Below are positions 42,605-50,752 of a stretch of 64,000 nt of DNA, piece by piece. How positions within the stretch are numbered: position 1 is the first letter of the stretch; each line of letters opens with the position of its first letter. Origin of the DNA: AC-32 sp963766375 (GTDB lineage Bacteria > Actinomycetota > Thermoleophilia > Gaiellales > Gaiellaceae). The stretch spans positions 1 to 64,000 of the forward strand of contig CAVXZG010000019.1 of NCBI GenBank assembly GCA_963766375.1, in the 5' to 3' direction. The notes beneath the pieces are model-generated. The model was not told where the DNA came from. It was given only the letters and a program-made list of their open reading frames with translations, and did not search any database. The position numbers were made by a program, and so were the translations under genes.

Positions 42605-43497
42605 CTAATAGGGCGAGCGCGAGCGGGCTCGGCCGGTGAGCCTCGCACCTGGATCAGGACCGCGGCGAGGACGATCGCGCCGCCGGTCAGCGTCGCCGCT
42701 CCCGGCCGCTCCGAGAGGGCGATCCACACCCAGAGCGGCCCGAGCACGATCTCGAGCAGCGTGATCAGCGCGACCTCGGCGGCCGGGATCAGGCGCGCGC
42801 CCAGCGAGAGGAAGATCAGGCCGAGGCCGATCTGACCGATGCCGAGGGCGGCCAGCAGCAGGAGGTCGCGGCCGCCGATCTCGCTCAGGTCGGCAAACGG
42901 CGCGGCGAAGAGCAGCACGAGCACCTGCGAGAGACAGGTCGCAGGCGCCATCGAGACGTCGCGCCGGTGGCGCGTGATCACGATCACGGCGGCAAACGAG
43001 ACCGACATCAGCAGCGAGATGCTCACTCCGGCCAGGCTGGGGTGGTCCGGCCCGCCGACCATCAGCCCGACTCCGAGCACGGCAACCGTCATCGCGACCC
43101 AGGTGCGCCGGGCGACCGGCTCGCCGACGAAGGTTCCCAGCACAGCGGCGAGCACCGGCGCCAGCGCCTGCATGAAGAGGACGTTCGCGACCGTCGTGTA
43201 GTTCAGCGCCACGATGAAGGCGCCGGACGAGACCGCCATCAGCCCCGCCACGACCAGGCCGTCGCGCCCGATCGCGCGGAACGCCCGCAGCACCGCTCCG
43301 TGCTCGGCGATCGCGACGAAGGCGAACACGCCGACCACCGCGAACGCGGCGCGCCCCGCGAGCTGCGTCCCGATCCCCGCCGAGAGCTCGCGCTGGAAGA
43401 GACCCGCGGTCGACCAGGCCACCGCGGCCAGCGCCACGTAGATGCGCCCGCGCCGGCGCTGGCCGGCGAGATCGAGGGTCGCTGTCGCGGTGGCCAT
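42605..43497 (-). CDS. EamA/DMT-family membrane transporter
   Basis: This protein of about 295 residues has ten membrane segments in two EamA repeats: IYVALAAVAWSTAGLFQREL, VVAGLMAVSSGAFIVALNYT and NVLFMQALAPVLAAVLGTFV, then SISLLMSVSFAAVIVITRHR, GLGLIFLSLGARLIPAAEVA and GGAIVLAAVLIQV. It is a drug/metabolite or amino-acid-type exporter. The frame runs past the expected end; a one-base indel near 42620 would give TAG at 42605-42607. The start is ATG 43497; a longer upstream reading is not conserved. Confidence 0.82.
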
Positions 43498-43570
43498 CCG
43501 CGGCAGACTAAGTCGATCGCGAAGTGCTGGAACGAGTTGTCTGGGTATCGGACAAGATGAGACTGCTTTG

Positions 43571-44533
43571 GTGAGCGACAGGCAGCTCAGAGTCGGACTC
43601 GTCATCGAGCCGACAGGCATCGACAACCCGTACTACCACGGGGCCTACCTCGGGCTCGAGCGGGCCGTCCGAGAGTTGGGGATCAGAGGGCGAGTAATGA
43701 CACCGGCCCCGAAGGAAGGCTACGTCCCGAGCCTCTCACTTCTCGCGCGACAGAAGTACGACCTCGTCATTGGAAACAACGGCGCCGAGCTGGACCCCGG
43801 CGCTGCAACCCCACCCTTCGTTGGCGCCCGCGCGATCGACAGAGTCGCCACCGAGTTTCCCGAAACGAGGTTCGCGATCATCGACGTCGCCCACGACGAT
43901 CTGGCGCATCGCCCGAAGAACGTCCTGGGCCTCGTGTTCAGCGAAGAGCAAGCCGGCTATCTGGCCGGCCACCTGGCTGCGCTCGTGCTGGAGCTCTCTC
44001 CCGGGGAGGAGGTGATCAGCTCGGTCGGCGGTCAGCGGGTGCCAGCGGTGGAGCGATACATCGCCGGCTACCAGGCAGGCGCGAGACGAGCCAATCCTCG
44101 CGTCACGGCGTTGAACACCTACACCGACGACTTCATCGACCCCGTGAAAGGTAGGTCGGTCGCCCTGAGCCAGATCGCGAAGGGATCGCGAGTCGTGTTC
44201 CAGGTCGCCAACGCCTGCGGCCTCGGGGCGCTGGAGGCGGCAAGCGAGCGTCGAATCTGGGGGATCGGAGTCGATGTCGACCAATCCCACCTGGGCCAGC
44301 ACATACTGACGAGCGCGGTGAAGAGGATGGACGTGGCCGTCTTCGACACGATCGAGGAGCTCGCGCGCGGGACGCTCGAGACCGGTCGCACGTCCCGCTT
44401 CTCCCTCCGGAACGGCGGTGTCGGCCTCGGTACGATCAACGCGGCGGTGCCTCGCGCGCTCAAGGCCGAGATCGAGGACGTCAGGGCCGAGATCGTCGCC
44501 GGGAAGATCCCGATCGCGGGCTCGGTCACATAG
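43571..44533 (+). CDS. BMP-family (purine-nucleoside/basic membrane protein type) periplasmic-binding fold protein without signal peptide
   Basis: This 320-residue protein has the BMP/PBP fold: RVGLVIEPTGIDNPYYHGAY, YDLVIGNNGAELDP, RFAIIDVAHDDLAHRPKNVL, FSEEQAGYLAGHLAALVLEL, VVFQVANACGLGALEAASER, GVDVDQSHLGQHILTSAVKR, and a final helix with GKIPIAGSV. GTG 43571 begins directly at the first strand. There is no signal peptide or lipobox, so it is probably cytosolic. It is convergent (8-bp overlap) with a SARP regulator. It could be a ligand sensor rather than a transport component. Confidence 0.8.
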   Translation: MSDRQLRVGLVIEPTGIDNPYYHGAYLGLERAVRELGIRGRVMTPAPKEGYVPSLSLLARQKYDLVIGNNGAELDPGAATPPFVGARAIDRVATEFPETRFAIIDVAHDDLAHRPKNVLGLVFSEEQAGYLAGHLAALVLELSPGEEVISSVGGQRVPAVERYIAGYQAGARRANPRVTALNTYTDDFIDPVKGRSVALSQIAKGSRVVFQVANACGLGALEAASERRIWGIGVDVDQSHLGQHILTSAVKRMDVAVFDTIEELARGTLETGRTSRFSLRNGGVGLGTINAAVPRALKAEIEDVRAEIVAGKIPIAGSVT

Positions 44534-46193
44534 CGCGCTCGCTCTGTATCGAAACCCAGACGATCCCGTCCCAGGAGGCGACGTCCGTCGGGGCGTGGCC
44601 AACCGGGACGACGCCCACCACCCGACCGTCCTGAGCATCGATCTGGACGACGGTGCCGTCGGCGTTGTTGGCTGCGAACACCGCTCCATCGGTCCCGCAC
44701 AGGCCCACAAGCCTTCTGCCAACCGGGGTCGTCTGAGTCACCGTTCCCGTGTCCGGGTTGATGCGCCAGACCTGGCCTCGCGAGTCGGAGACCCAGACAG
44801 CCTGCTTCTCGGCCGTCAACGCGACGGGGTACCCGATGGGCACCTCGGTCGTGGCTATGTTCGTGTGGGGCTCGATGCGCAGAGCCCGCTCGGCGGTCGT
44901 CACGACCCACAGTGCTTCCTCGCCGAGTGCTACGCCTACCGGAACCTGGCCGACGTCGATGATCGCCGAGGGCTCGTTCGTCCTCGGGTCGATGCGGAGC
45001 ACATGGTGAGGACCCGCGGCAATCCAGACGGAATCGTCATCGGCGTCGACCGCGTAGGTCGGGTTCCAAACGAGTTCGCTCGAGCCTCGCAGGTCGATCG
45101 TCTCGACGACGGCGTCGGCGCTCGGATCGATGCGCGAGACTGTGCCGTCGCTCCCGTTCGCCACCCAGACCGCATCGGTTGTGACAGCGAGGTCTATCGC
45201 CGGTGCTCCGATTCCGATCGTCCTGATGACTTCGCGGCGATCCGGATGGATGCGAGAGACCGTTCCGTCGTCTGCGTTGGCGACCCAGACCGAGCCGTGC
45301 CCGATCGCGAGGGCGACAGGCCTTCGGCCCACGAGCACGTGGCCGACGACCCGGGAGCGCTGCGGATCGATCGCAGCGACCGAGTCGGGAGGAACGGGCG
45401 CCTCAGTATGTGACGACGCTCGGCGACGCTGTGAGACAGAGGGTCGTTTGACCCCGGCGACTACCGTCGACTCGAGCGACGGATCGTGGTTGAGGATGGC
45501 TCTCTCGAGGCGTTGGAGCTCATCGTCCGGCTTGAGCCCGAGCTCCTCGTCCAGCAACCGCCGGCCCGTGCGGTAGACCTCGAGCGCGTCTGCCTGGCGG
45601 CCGCAGCGATAGAGGGCCAGCATCAGCTGGCCGCGCAGGCGTTCCCGCAGTGGCTGCTCGCGCACGAGCCCCTCGAGCTCGGGAACCAGCTCCGCGTGGC
45701 GCCCCAGCGCGAGCTCGGCCTCGATCCGCTGCGCGAGCGCGGCCAGCCGCTGCTCTTCCAGCCGCGCTCGCTCGGCGCGGGCGGAGGAGTCGCCCAGCTC
45801 GGCCAGAGGCGCTCCACGCCACAGGGCCAGCCCTTCCCGGAGCAGCCGGGCGGCCTCGGCGGGCTCCTCCGCGCGCGCCGTCGCCACCAGCCGCTCGAAG
45901 CGATGGAGGTCGAGCTCACCGTCGCTGACCCGGATGAGGTAGCCGGGGGTCTGGGTCACGATCGTGTCGCGGCCGAGTAGTTTGCGCAGCTGCGAGACGT
46001 GCACTTGCAGGGCCGTGTGGGCGGTATCGGGCGGCTCGCCGCCCCACAGCTCGTCGATCAGGCGGTCGCGGGAGACCACCTCGTTGGCGTGCAGCAGCAG
46101 GACCGCCAGGAGCGCCCGTTGCTTGGCTCCGCCGAGCGCGAACGGGCGGCCCTCTTCGAGCACCTCGAGCGGCCCGAGGATCCGAAACTCCAT
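44526..46193 (-). CDS. SARP (AfsR-type) regulator with C-terminal beta-propeller
   Basis: This 555-residue protein has an OmpR-like DNA-binding domain (residues 1-95, MEFRILGPLEVLEEGRPF to LRKLLGRDTIVTQTPGYLIR), a BTAD helical domain (about 98-245, LDLHRFERLVATARAE to EELGLKPDDELQRLERAIL), a linker, and a seven-unit YncE/NHL-like propeller (about 270-555) with recurrent DGTVSRIDP, VWVANADDG and VWVSDSRG blades. There is no ATPase or TPR domain as in AfsR. The propeller could sense a ligand or partner. It is convergent with the BMP gene and follows the MFS-CNB gene on the same strand. Confidence 0.88.
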   Translation of the reverse strand: MEFRILGPLEVLEEGRPFALGGAKQRALLAVLLLHANEVVSRDRLIDELWGGEPPDTAHTALQVHVSQLRKLLGRDTIVTQTPGYLIRVSDGELDLHRFERLVATARAEEPAEAARLLREGLALWRGAPLAELGDSSARAERARLEEQRLAALAQRIEAELALGRHAELVPELEGLVREQPLRERLRGQLMLALYRCGRQADALEVYRTGRRLLDEELGLKPDDELQRLERAILNHDPSLESTVVAGVKRPSVSQRRRASSHTEAPVPPDSVAAIDPQRSRVVGHVLVGRRPVALAIGHGSVWVANADDGTVSRIHPDRREVIRTIGIGAPAIDLAVTTDAVWVANGSDGTVSRIDPSADAVVETIDLRGSSELVWNPTYAVDADDDSVWIAAGPHHVLRIDPRTNEPSAIIDVGQVPVGVALGEEALWVVTTAERALRIEPHTNIATTEVPIGYPVALTAEKQAVWVSDSRGQVWRINPDTGTVTQTTPVGRRLVGLCGTDGAVFAANNADGTVVQIDAQDGRVVGVVPVGHAPTDVASWDGIVWVSIQSERAM

Positions 46194-46212
46194 GCGCCTC
46201 CTGGCCCTCCTT

Positions 46213-47832
46213 TTAGCTGCGGTTCAGCCGCTCTTCAACGACCGCTTCACCGGCGGCGTGCACGGCGGAGTGCCCCGTGACGGCGGCGAGGAAGTCCTCG
46301 CGCTCGAGCGCGTAGAGGTGCGAGGGGGCGGTCGCCTTGACCGTCGCGGTTCGCGGCACGTCTCGCAGCAGCGCGATCTCGCCGAAGAAGTCCCCGGCGC
46401 CCGCCTTGCCCTGCGCGCCGTTCGTGATCTCGAGCTGGCCATCGGCGACCACGTAGAACCGGTCGCCCGGCTCGCCGGCGCGGACGACCACCTCACCGGC
46501 AGCCACGTCGACCTTCGTCAGCCTGGCCGCCACATGCTCCTTCGCGGCCACCGATAGCGGAGCGAAGAGCGGTACGGCGCCGACGAGGTCGAGCTCGGCT
46601 GTGGGCGCTTCGATCTCCTGGTCGATCCGCACGAGCCAGCGCCAGCTGATCAGGGTCAGCACCGGGAGGATCGATCCGACGACGACGAACGCCGCCCTGG
46701 GGCCGATTGCGGCCACGATGGCCGGCGCGGCGATCGAGCCCAGGGCGAGCCCTCCCATGGCGATTCCCCAGGTCACCCCGAGGGCTCGGGTGAGCAGCTC
46801 GTCGGGCACGATCCGCTGGAGCAAGGTGAAGCCGGCGACGTCCTCGATGCTGTTGGCGGCGCCGACCACGGCAAGCAGGAGCAAGGCGGCGGGTAGGTAC
46901 GGCCGCGGGGCGACGAGCGCGATCGGCAGGCCCCAGAAGACGAGCGACACGCCGAGAGGCACCGCAAGCCGCCTGCCTTCGAGCGTGAGGGCGCCGAAGG
47001 CACCCACCAGGCCGCCCACGCCGATCGCTGCCATCAGGTAGCCGACCGTCCCCTCGCCCGTATCGAGGACGCGGAACACGAACACCACGATCAGCACGTT
47101 CAGGCAGCCACGGACGAACGTCTGGGCGAAGAAGAGGCCGACGATCAGGCGTGGCTTCGGGTCTTTGACGGCCCTGAACCCGCCCAGGAGGAGCTCGCGC
47201 GCGTCGAGGCCTGCGGCGGTCAGCTGGATGCGGCCCTCGCAGTGCACTCGCGCGAGTAGTCCCGCCGCCACGAGCAGGGCTCCCGCCGAGACGAAGAACA
47301 CGACCCCGGGATTCGCAAGCGAGACGAGCACGCCGGCAAGCAGCGGGCCGGTGAGCATCCCGAGGCTTTCGATCGTCGAGGTGGCGCCGTTGGACGCGAT
47401 CAGCTCCTGCGGCGTCCGCGCAAGCGAGGGCAGGATCGCCTGCAGCGCAGGGCGGAAGAGCGTCGAGGTTATCCCGACGACCCCGGCGAGCAGGTAGATC
47501 AGGACTTCGTTGCGGCCGTAGAAGAAGGCGACGCCCGAGCAGGCCAGCGCGGCGCTCCCGGCCAGGGCGATCACCAGGAGGAAGCGCTCGCGGCGGAAGC
47601 GATCGCCCAGCCCGGCTGCCAGCGGGGCGATCACCGCGGCGGGGAGCATGCGGACGAGGCCGGCGATTCCGACCGCGGAAGCGCCGCCGGCGTCGTAGGC
47701 GAAGATCCCGAGGGCGACGAAATGGGCCCATTCCGCCGCGATCGAGGCGCCCCAGGCGAGCTCGACCCGTCGAAGGTTCGTGTTGCTCATGACGGCGCCG
47801 AGGGCAGAGATTGCCTGGCTGGGACGGTTCAT
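46213..47832 (-). CDS. MFS transporter fused to a cyclic-nucleotide-binding domain
   Basis: This protein of about 539 residues has twelve membrane segments of the major facilitator type (e.g. ELAWGASIAAEWAHFVALGI, AAVIAPLAAGLGDRFRRERF with the GDRFRR loop, TVGYLMAAIGVGGLVGAFGA, GIAMGGLALGSIAAPAIVAA). The last 130 or so residues are a CRP-type CNB domain (GEVVVRAGEPGDRFYVVADG; DFFGEIALLRDVPRTATV) with the cassette Glu and Arg kept. It ends EERLNRS. Transport may be gated by cAMP. ATG 47832 is preferred to GTG 47850. A decayed copy of its 3' end lies at 54351-54452. Confidence 0.88.
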   Translation of the reverse strand: MNRPSQAISALGAVMSNTNLRRVELAWGASIAAEWAHFVALGIFAYDAGGASAVGIAGLVRMLPAAVIAPLAAGLGDRFRRERFLLVIALAGSAALACSGVAFFYGRNEVLIYLLAGVVGITSTLFRPALQAILPSLARTPQELIASNGATSTIESLGMLTGPLLAGVLVSLANPGVVFFVSAGALLVAAGLLARVHCEGRIQLTAAGLDARELLLGGFRAVKDPKPRLIVGLFFAQTFVRGCLNVLIVVFVFRVLDTGEGTVGYLMAAIGVGGLVGAFGALTLEGRRLAVPLGVSLVFWGLPIALVAPRPYLPAALLLLAVVGAANSIEDVAGFTLLQRIVPDELLTRALGVTWGIAMGGLALGSIAAPAIVAAIGPRAAFVVVGSILPVLTLISWRWLVRIDQEIEAPTAELDLVGAVPLFAPLSVAAKEHVAARLTKVDVAAGEVVVRAGEPGDRFYVVADGQLEITNGAQGKAGAGDFFGEIALLRDVPRTATVKATAPSHLYALEREDFLAAVTGHSAVHAAGEAVVEERLNRS

Positions 47833-47920
47833 TTTCGGAATTGCGCCCACGCGAAGGCTTCGAAGTCAACTGCCGCTAGGATCGGAGCTCCGCCGTTTCA
47901 CGACCGGATAGGAGGAGTCC

Positions 47921-48388
47921 ATGGCTGTCAAGCCGATTCCAGAGGGCTACCACAGCCTCAACGCCTACCTCGCCGTCGACGACGCCGCCGCGGCGATCGA
48001 GTACTACACGGAGGTCTTCGGCGCCAAAGAGCGCCTCCGCATGGATGGGCCCGACGGGAAGATCGGGCACGCCGAGCTACAGATCGGCGATTCCGTGTTG
48101 ATGCTCGCCGACCCGAACCCGCAGTCGAGCTACACGCCTCCGAATCAGCTCGGCGGCACGAGCGCTGGGCTCTTGCTCTACGTCGAGGACGTCGACGCAG
48201 TGGTCACGAAGGCGACCGAGGCCGGCGCGACCCTGACGATGCCCGTCGAGGACATGTTCTGGGGCGACCGCTTCGGCCAGGTGACCGACCCGTTCGGCCA
48301 CGGCTGGCAGATCGCGACGCACAAGGAAGACCTCAGCGAAGAGGAGATCGCGGAGCGCAGCAAGGCGGCGATGGCCGCCATGAGCTGA
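47921..48388 (+). CDS. PhnB-like VOC/glyoxalase-fold protein
   Basis: This 155-residue protein contains GYHSLNAYLAVDDAAAAIEY, YTEVFGAKERLRMDGPDGKI, GHAELQIGDSVLMLADPNPQ, DVDAVVTKATEAGATLTMPV, EDMFWGDRFGQVTDPFGHGW and QIATHKED. This is the PhnB/DUF1338-free VOC type common in actinobacteria; metal ligands His and Glu are present, but the reaction is unknown. ATG 47921 follows AGGAGGAGTCC. It is divergent from the MFS-CNB gene. Confidence 0.82.
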   Translation: MAVKPIPEGYHSLNAYLAVDDAAAAIEYYTEVFGAKERLRMDGPDGKIGHAELQIGDSVLMLADPNPQSSYTPPNQLGGTSAGLLLYVEDVDAVVTKATEAGATLTMPVEDMFWGDRFGQVTDPFGHGWQIATHKEDLSEEEIAERSKAAMAAMS

Positions 48389-49008
48389 CCCGCTTCGTCG
48401 GCCGCGCGAACGTGCGGAAGCGGCTGGGCCCGCTGGAAGGCGAGCCCGGCCGCACCGCCTATGCCGACGGTGCGGTGCGGATCGAAGCGCCCGGCGAGAC
48501 GATCACGGTGCAGGCCGCCGTTCGGCCTCGCGCACGCGCGCGAGTACGAGAAGGTCGAGCTGGCGCCGCTGTTCGAGGCGCTGGACGAGGATCACCTGGT
48601 CGCCGCGCTGCTCGTGCGGCTCGGCGGCTACGCGGTCGGCGTCTTCGAGGGCGAGAAGCCTGGTCGCCTCGAAGGTCGGCTCGCGCTTCGTCAAGGGCAA
48701 GCACAAGAAGGGCGGCTCCTCCGCGAACCGCTTCCGGCGGCGCCGAGAGGAGCAGGCGCGGGCGCTGATCGAGGAGGCGGCGGAGGTCGCGGCGCGCGTG
48801 CTCGAGCCGTGGCGCGACGAGGATCGAGTTCGTCGCGCTCGGCGGCGACCGCAAGGCGGTCGGCGACGTGCTCGAAGGCGAAGCCGCGAGCTGGCCTGGC
48901 TCGCCGAGCAGGCGCTGCCGCGCTTCTTCGACCGTGCCCGAGCCGCGGCTGCGCGTGCTCGAACGGCTGCCGTACGACCTGTACGCGGCAGAGCTCAGCA
49001 TCGGCTAG
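48384..49008 (+). CDS. acVLRF1-type release factor / peptidyl-tRNA hydrolase (several frame breaks)
   Basis: Joining frames gives about 205 residues: LTRFVGRANVRKRLGPLEGE, GETITVQA, then REYEKVELAPLFEALDEDHL, LVRLGGYAVGVFEGEK, SRFVKGKHKKGGSSANRFRR with RREEQARALIEEAAE, RIEFVALGGDRKAVGDVLEG, LPRFFTV and LERLPYDLYAAELSIG to TAG 49006-49008. GGSSANRFRRRR near 48711 is the VLRF1 counterpart of the GGQ loop of release factors. Actinobacterial VLRF1 proteins are thought to release peptides from stalled ribosomes. Breaks lie near 48500, 48660, 48830 and 48940. No canonical start was found. It lies directly before ettA. Confidence 0.72.
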
Positions 49009-49028
49009 CGGCGGGTATCGTCGGCCCC

Positions 49029-50705
49029 GTGGCCGATTACGTCTTCACGATGGTGCGGGCCTCGAAGGTCTACGGCCCCGAGCGGAAGGTGCTCGACGAC
49101 ATCACGCTCGCGTTCCTGCCGGGGGCGAAGATCGGCGTGCTCGGCGCGAACGGCGCGGGCAAGTCGACGCTGCTGCGGATCATGGCCGGGGTGGAGGAGA
49201 CCTCGAGCGGCACCGCCGAGCTCGCGGCAGGCTCCGAGGTGGGCTTCTTGCCGCAGGAGCCGGACCTGGACCCCTCGAAGGACGTGCGCGGCAACGTCGA
49301 GGAGGGCGTCCGGCCGCTGCGCGACCTGCTCGATCGCTTCAACGCGGTCTCGGCCCAGTTCGCCGAGCCCGACGCGGACTTCGACGCGCTCCTCGAGGAG
49401 CAGGGGAAGGTGCAGCAGCAGATCGACCGCCACGACGCGTGGAACCTCGACGCGCAGCTCGACCGCGCGATGGACGCGCTGCGGCTCCCCGACGGCGACC
49501 GCGACGTGACGACTCTCTCCGGCGGCGAGCGGCGGCGTGTGGCGCTCTGCCGGCTGCTGCTCGCCTCGCCCGAGCTCCTGCTCCTGGACGAGCCGACGAA
49601 CCACCTGGACGCCGAGTCCGTCGCGTGGCTCGAACGCTTCCTGGCCGACTACGCGGGAACGGTGGTCGCCGTCACCCACGACCGCTACTTCCTCGACAAC
49701 GTCGCCGGCTGGATCCTGGAGCTCGACCGCGGGCGCGGGATCCCGTACGAGGGCAACTACTCCGGCTGGCTGGAGCAGAAGCAGGTGCGGCTCGCACACG
49801 AGGAGAAGCAGGAGTCGGCCCACCGCCGCGCGCTCGCCCGTGAGCTCGAGTGGGTGCGGGCCTCGCCGACGGCGCGCCACGCCAAGTCGAAGGCGCGGCT
49901 CGGCGCCTACCAGCGCATGTACGCGGAGGAGCGCAACGTGAAGCTCGACAAGGTCGAGATCCACATTCCTGCAGGGCCGCGGCTCGGCGACCTCGTGGTC
50001 GAGGCCGACCACGTCTCGAAGGGATTCGGCGACCGCCTGCTGGTCGAGGACATGACGTTCTCGCTGCCGCCGGGCGGGATCGTTGGCGTGATCGGCCCGA
50101 ACGGCGCCGGCAAGACGACCCTCTTCCGCATGATCTCGGGCGAGGAGCAGCCGGACTCGGGCGAGCTGCAGATCGGCGAGACGGTCGAGCTTGCGTACGT
50201 CGACCAGGCGCGCGCCGACCTCGTGCCCGAGAGCACGGTGTGGCAGGAGATCTCCGGCGGGCTCGACACGATCGAGCTCGGTGGCCGCGAGGTGAACTCG
50301 CGCCAGTACGTCTCATGGTTCAACTTCAAGGGCACCGACCAGCAGAAGCGCGTCGGCAAGCTCTCCGGCGGCGAGCGGAACCGCGTCCACCTGGCCAAGC
50401 TCCTGCGCGCGGGCGGGAACCTGTTGCTGCTCGACGAGCCGACCAACGACCTCGACGTGGACACGCTGCGGGCCCTCGAGGACGCCCTGCTTGACTTCGC
50501 CGGCTGCGCGGCCGTGATCTCGCACGACCGCTGGTTCCTCGATCGCGTCGCGACCCACATCCTGGCCTTCGAGGGCGACTCGCAGGTGACCTGGTTCGAG
50601 GGCAGCTTCGAGGAGTACGAGCAGTGGGTGCGCGAGACGCGCGGGTCGGAGGCGCTCGAGCCGCACCGGATCAAGTACAAGCCCCTCGTCCGACCGGGTG
50701 CCTAG
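49029..50705 (+). CDS. ettA: EttA-type ABC-F translation factor
   Basis: This 558-residue protein has two ABC domains: first with GANGAGKSTLLRIMAGV, LSGGERRRVALCRLLL and LLLLDEPTNHLDAESV; second with GPNGAGKTTLFRMISGE, LSGGERNRVHLAKLLR and LLLLDEPTNDLDVDTL. The arm-like and linker insertions include VRASPTARHAKSKARLGAYQ, typical of EttA, which binds the ribosomal E site and gates entry into elongation by ATP/ADP state. GTG 49029 lies 20 bases after the release-factor gene. It has no membrane domain. Confidence 0.93.
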   Translation: MADYVFTMVRASKVYGPERKVLDDITLAFLPGAKIGVLGANGAGKSTLLRIMAGVEETSSGTAELAAGSEVGFLPQEPDLDPSKDVRGNVEEGVRPLRDLLDRFNAVSAQFAEPDADFDALLEEQGKVQQQIDRHDAWNLDAQLDRAMDALRLPDGDRDVTTLSGGERRRVALCRLLLASPELLLLDEPTNHLDAESVAWLERFLADYAGTVVAVTHDRYFLDNVAGWILELDRGRGIPYEGNYSGWLEQKQVRLAHEEKQESAHRRALARELEWVRASPTARHAKSKARLGAYQRMYAEERNVKLDKVEIHIPAGPRLGDLVVEADHVSKGFGDRLLVEDMTFSLPPGGIVGVIGPNGAGKTTLFRMISGEEQPDSGELQIGETVELAYVDQARADLVPESTVWQEISGGLDTIELGGREVNSRQYVSWFNFKGTDQQKRVGKLSGGERNRVHLAKLLRAGGNLLLLDEPTNDLDVDTLRALEDALLDFAGCAAVISHDRWFLDRVATHILAFEGDSQVTWFEGSFEEYEQWVRETRGSEALEPHRIKYKPLVRPGA

Positions 50706-50752
50706 GAGTCTGTTGGGACGAGACGAGAGTAGGAGCGCATGGGAAGCGGCTT

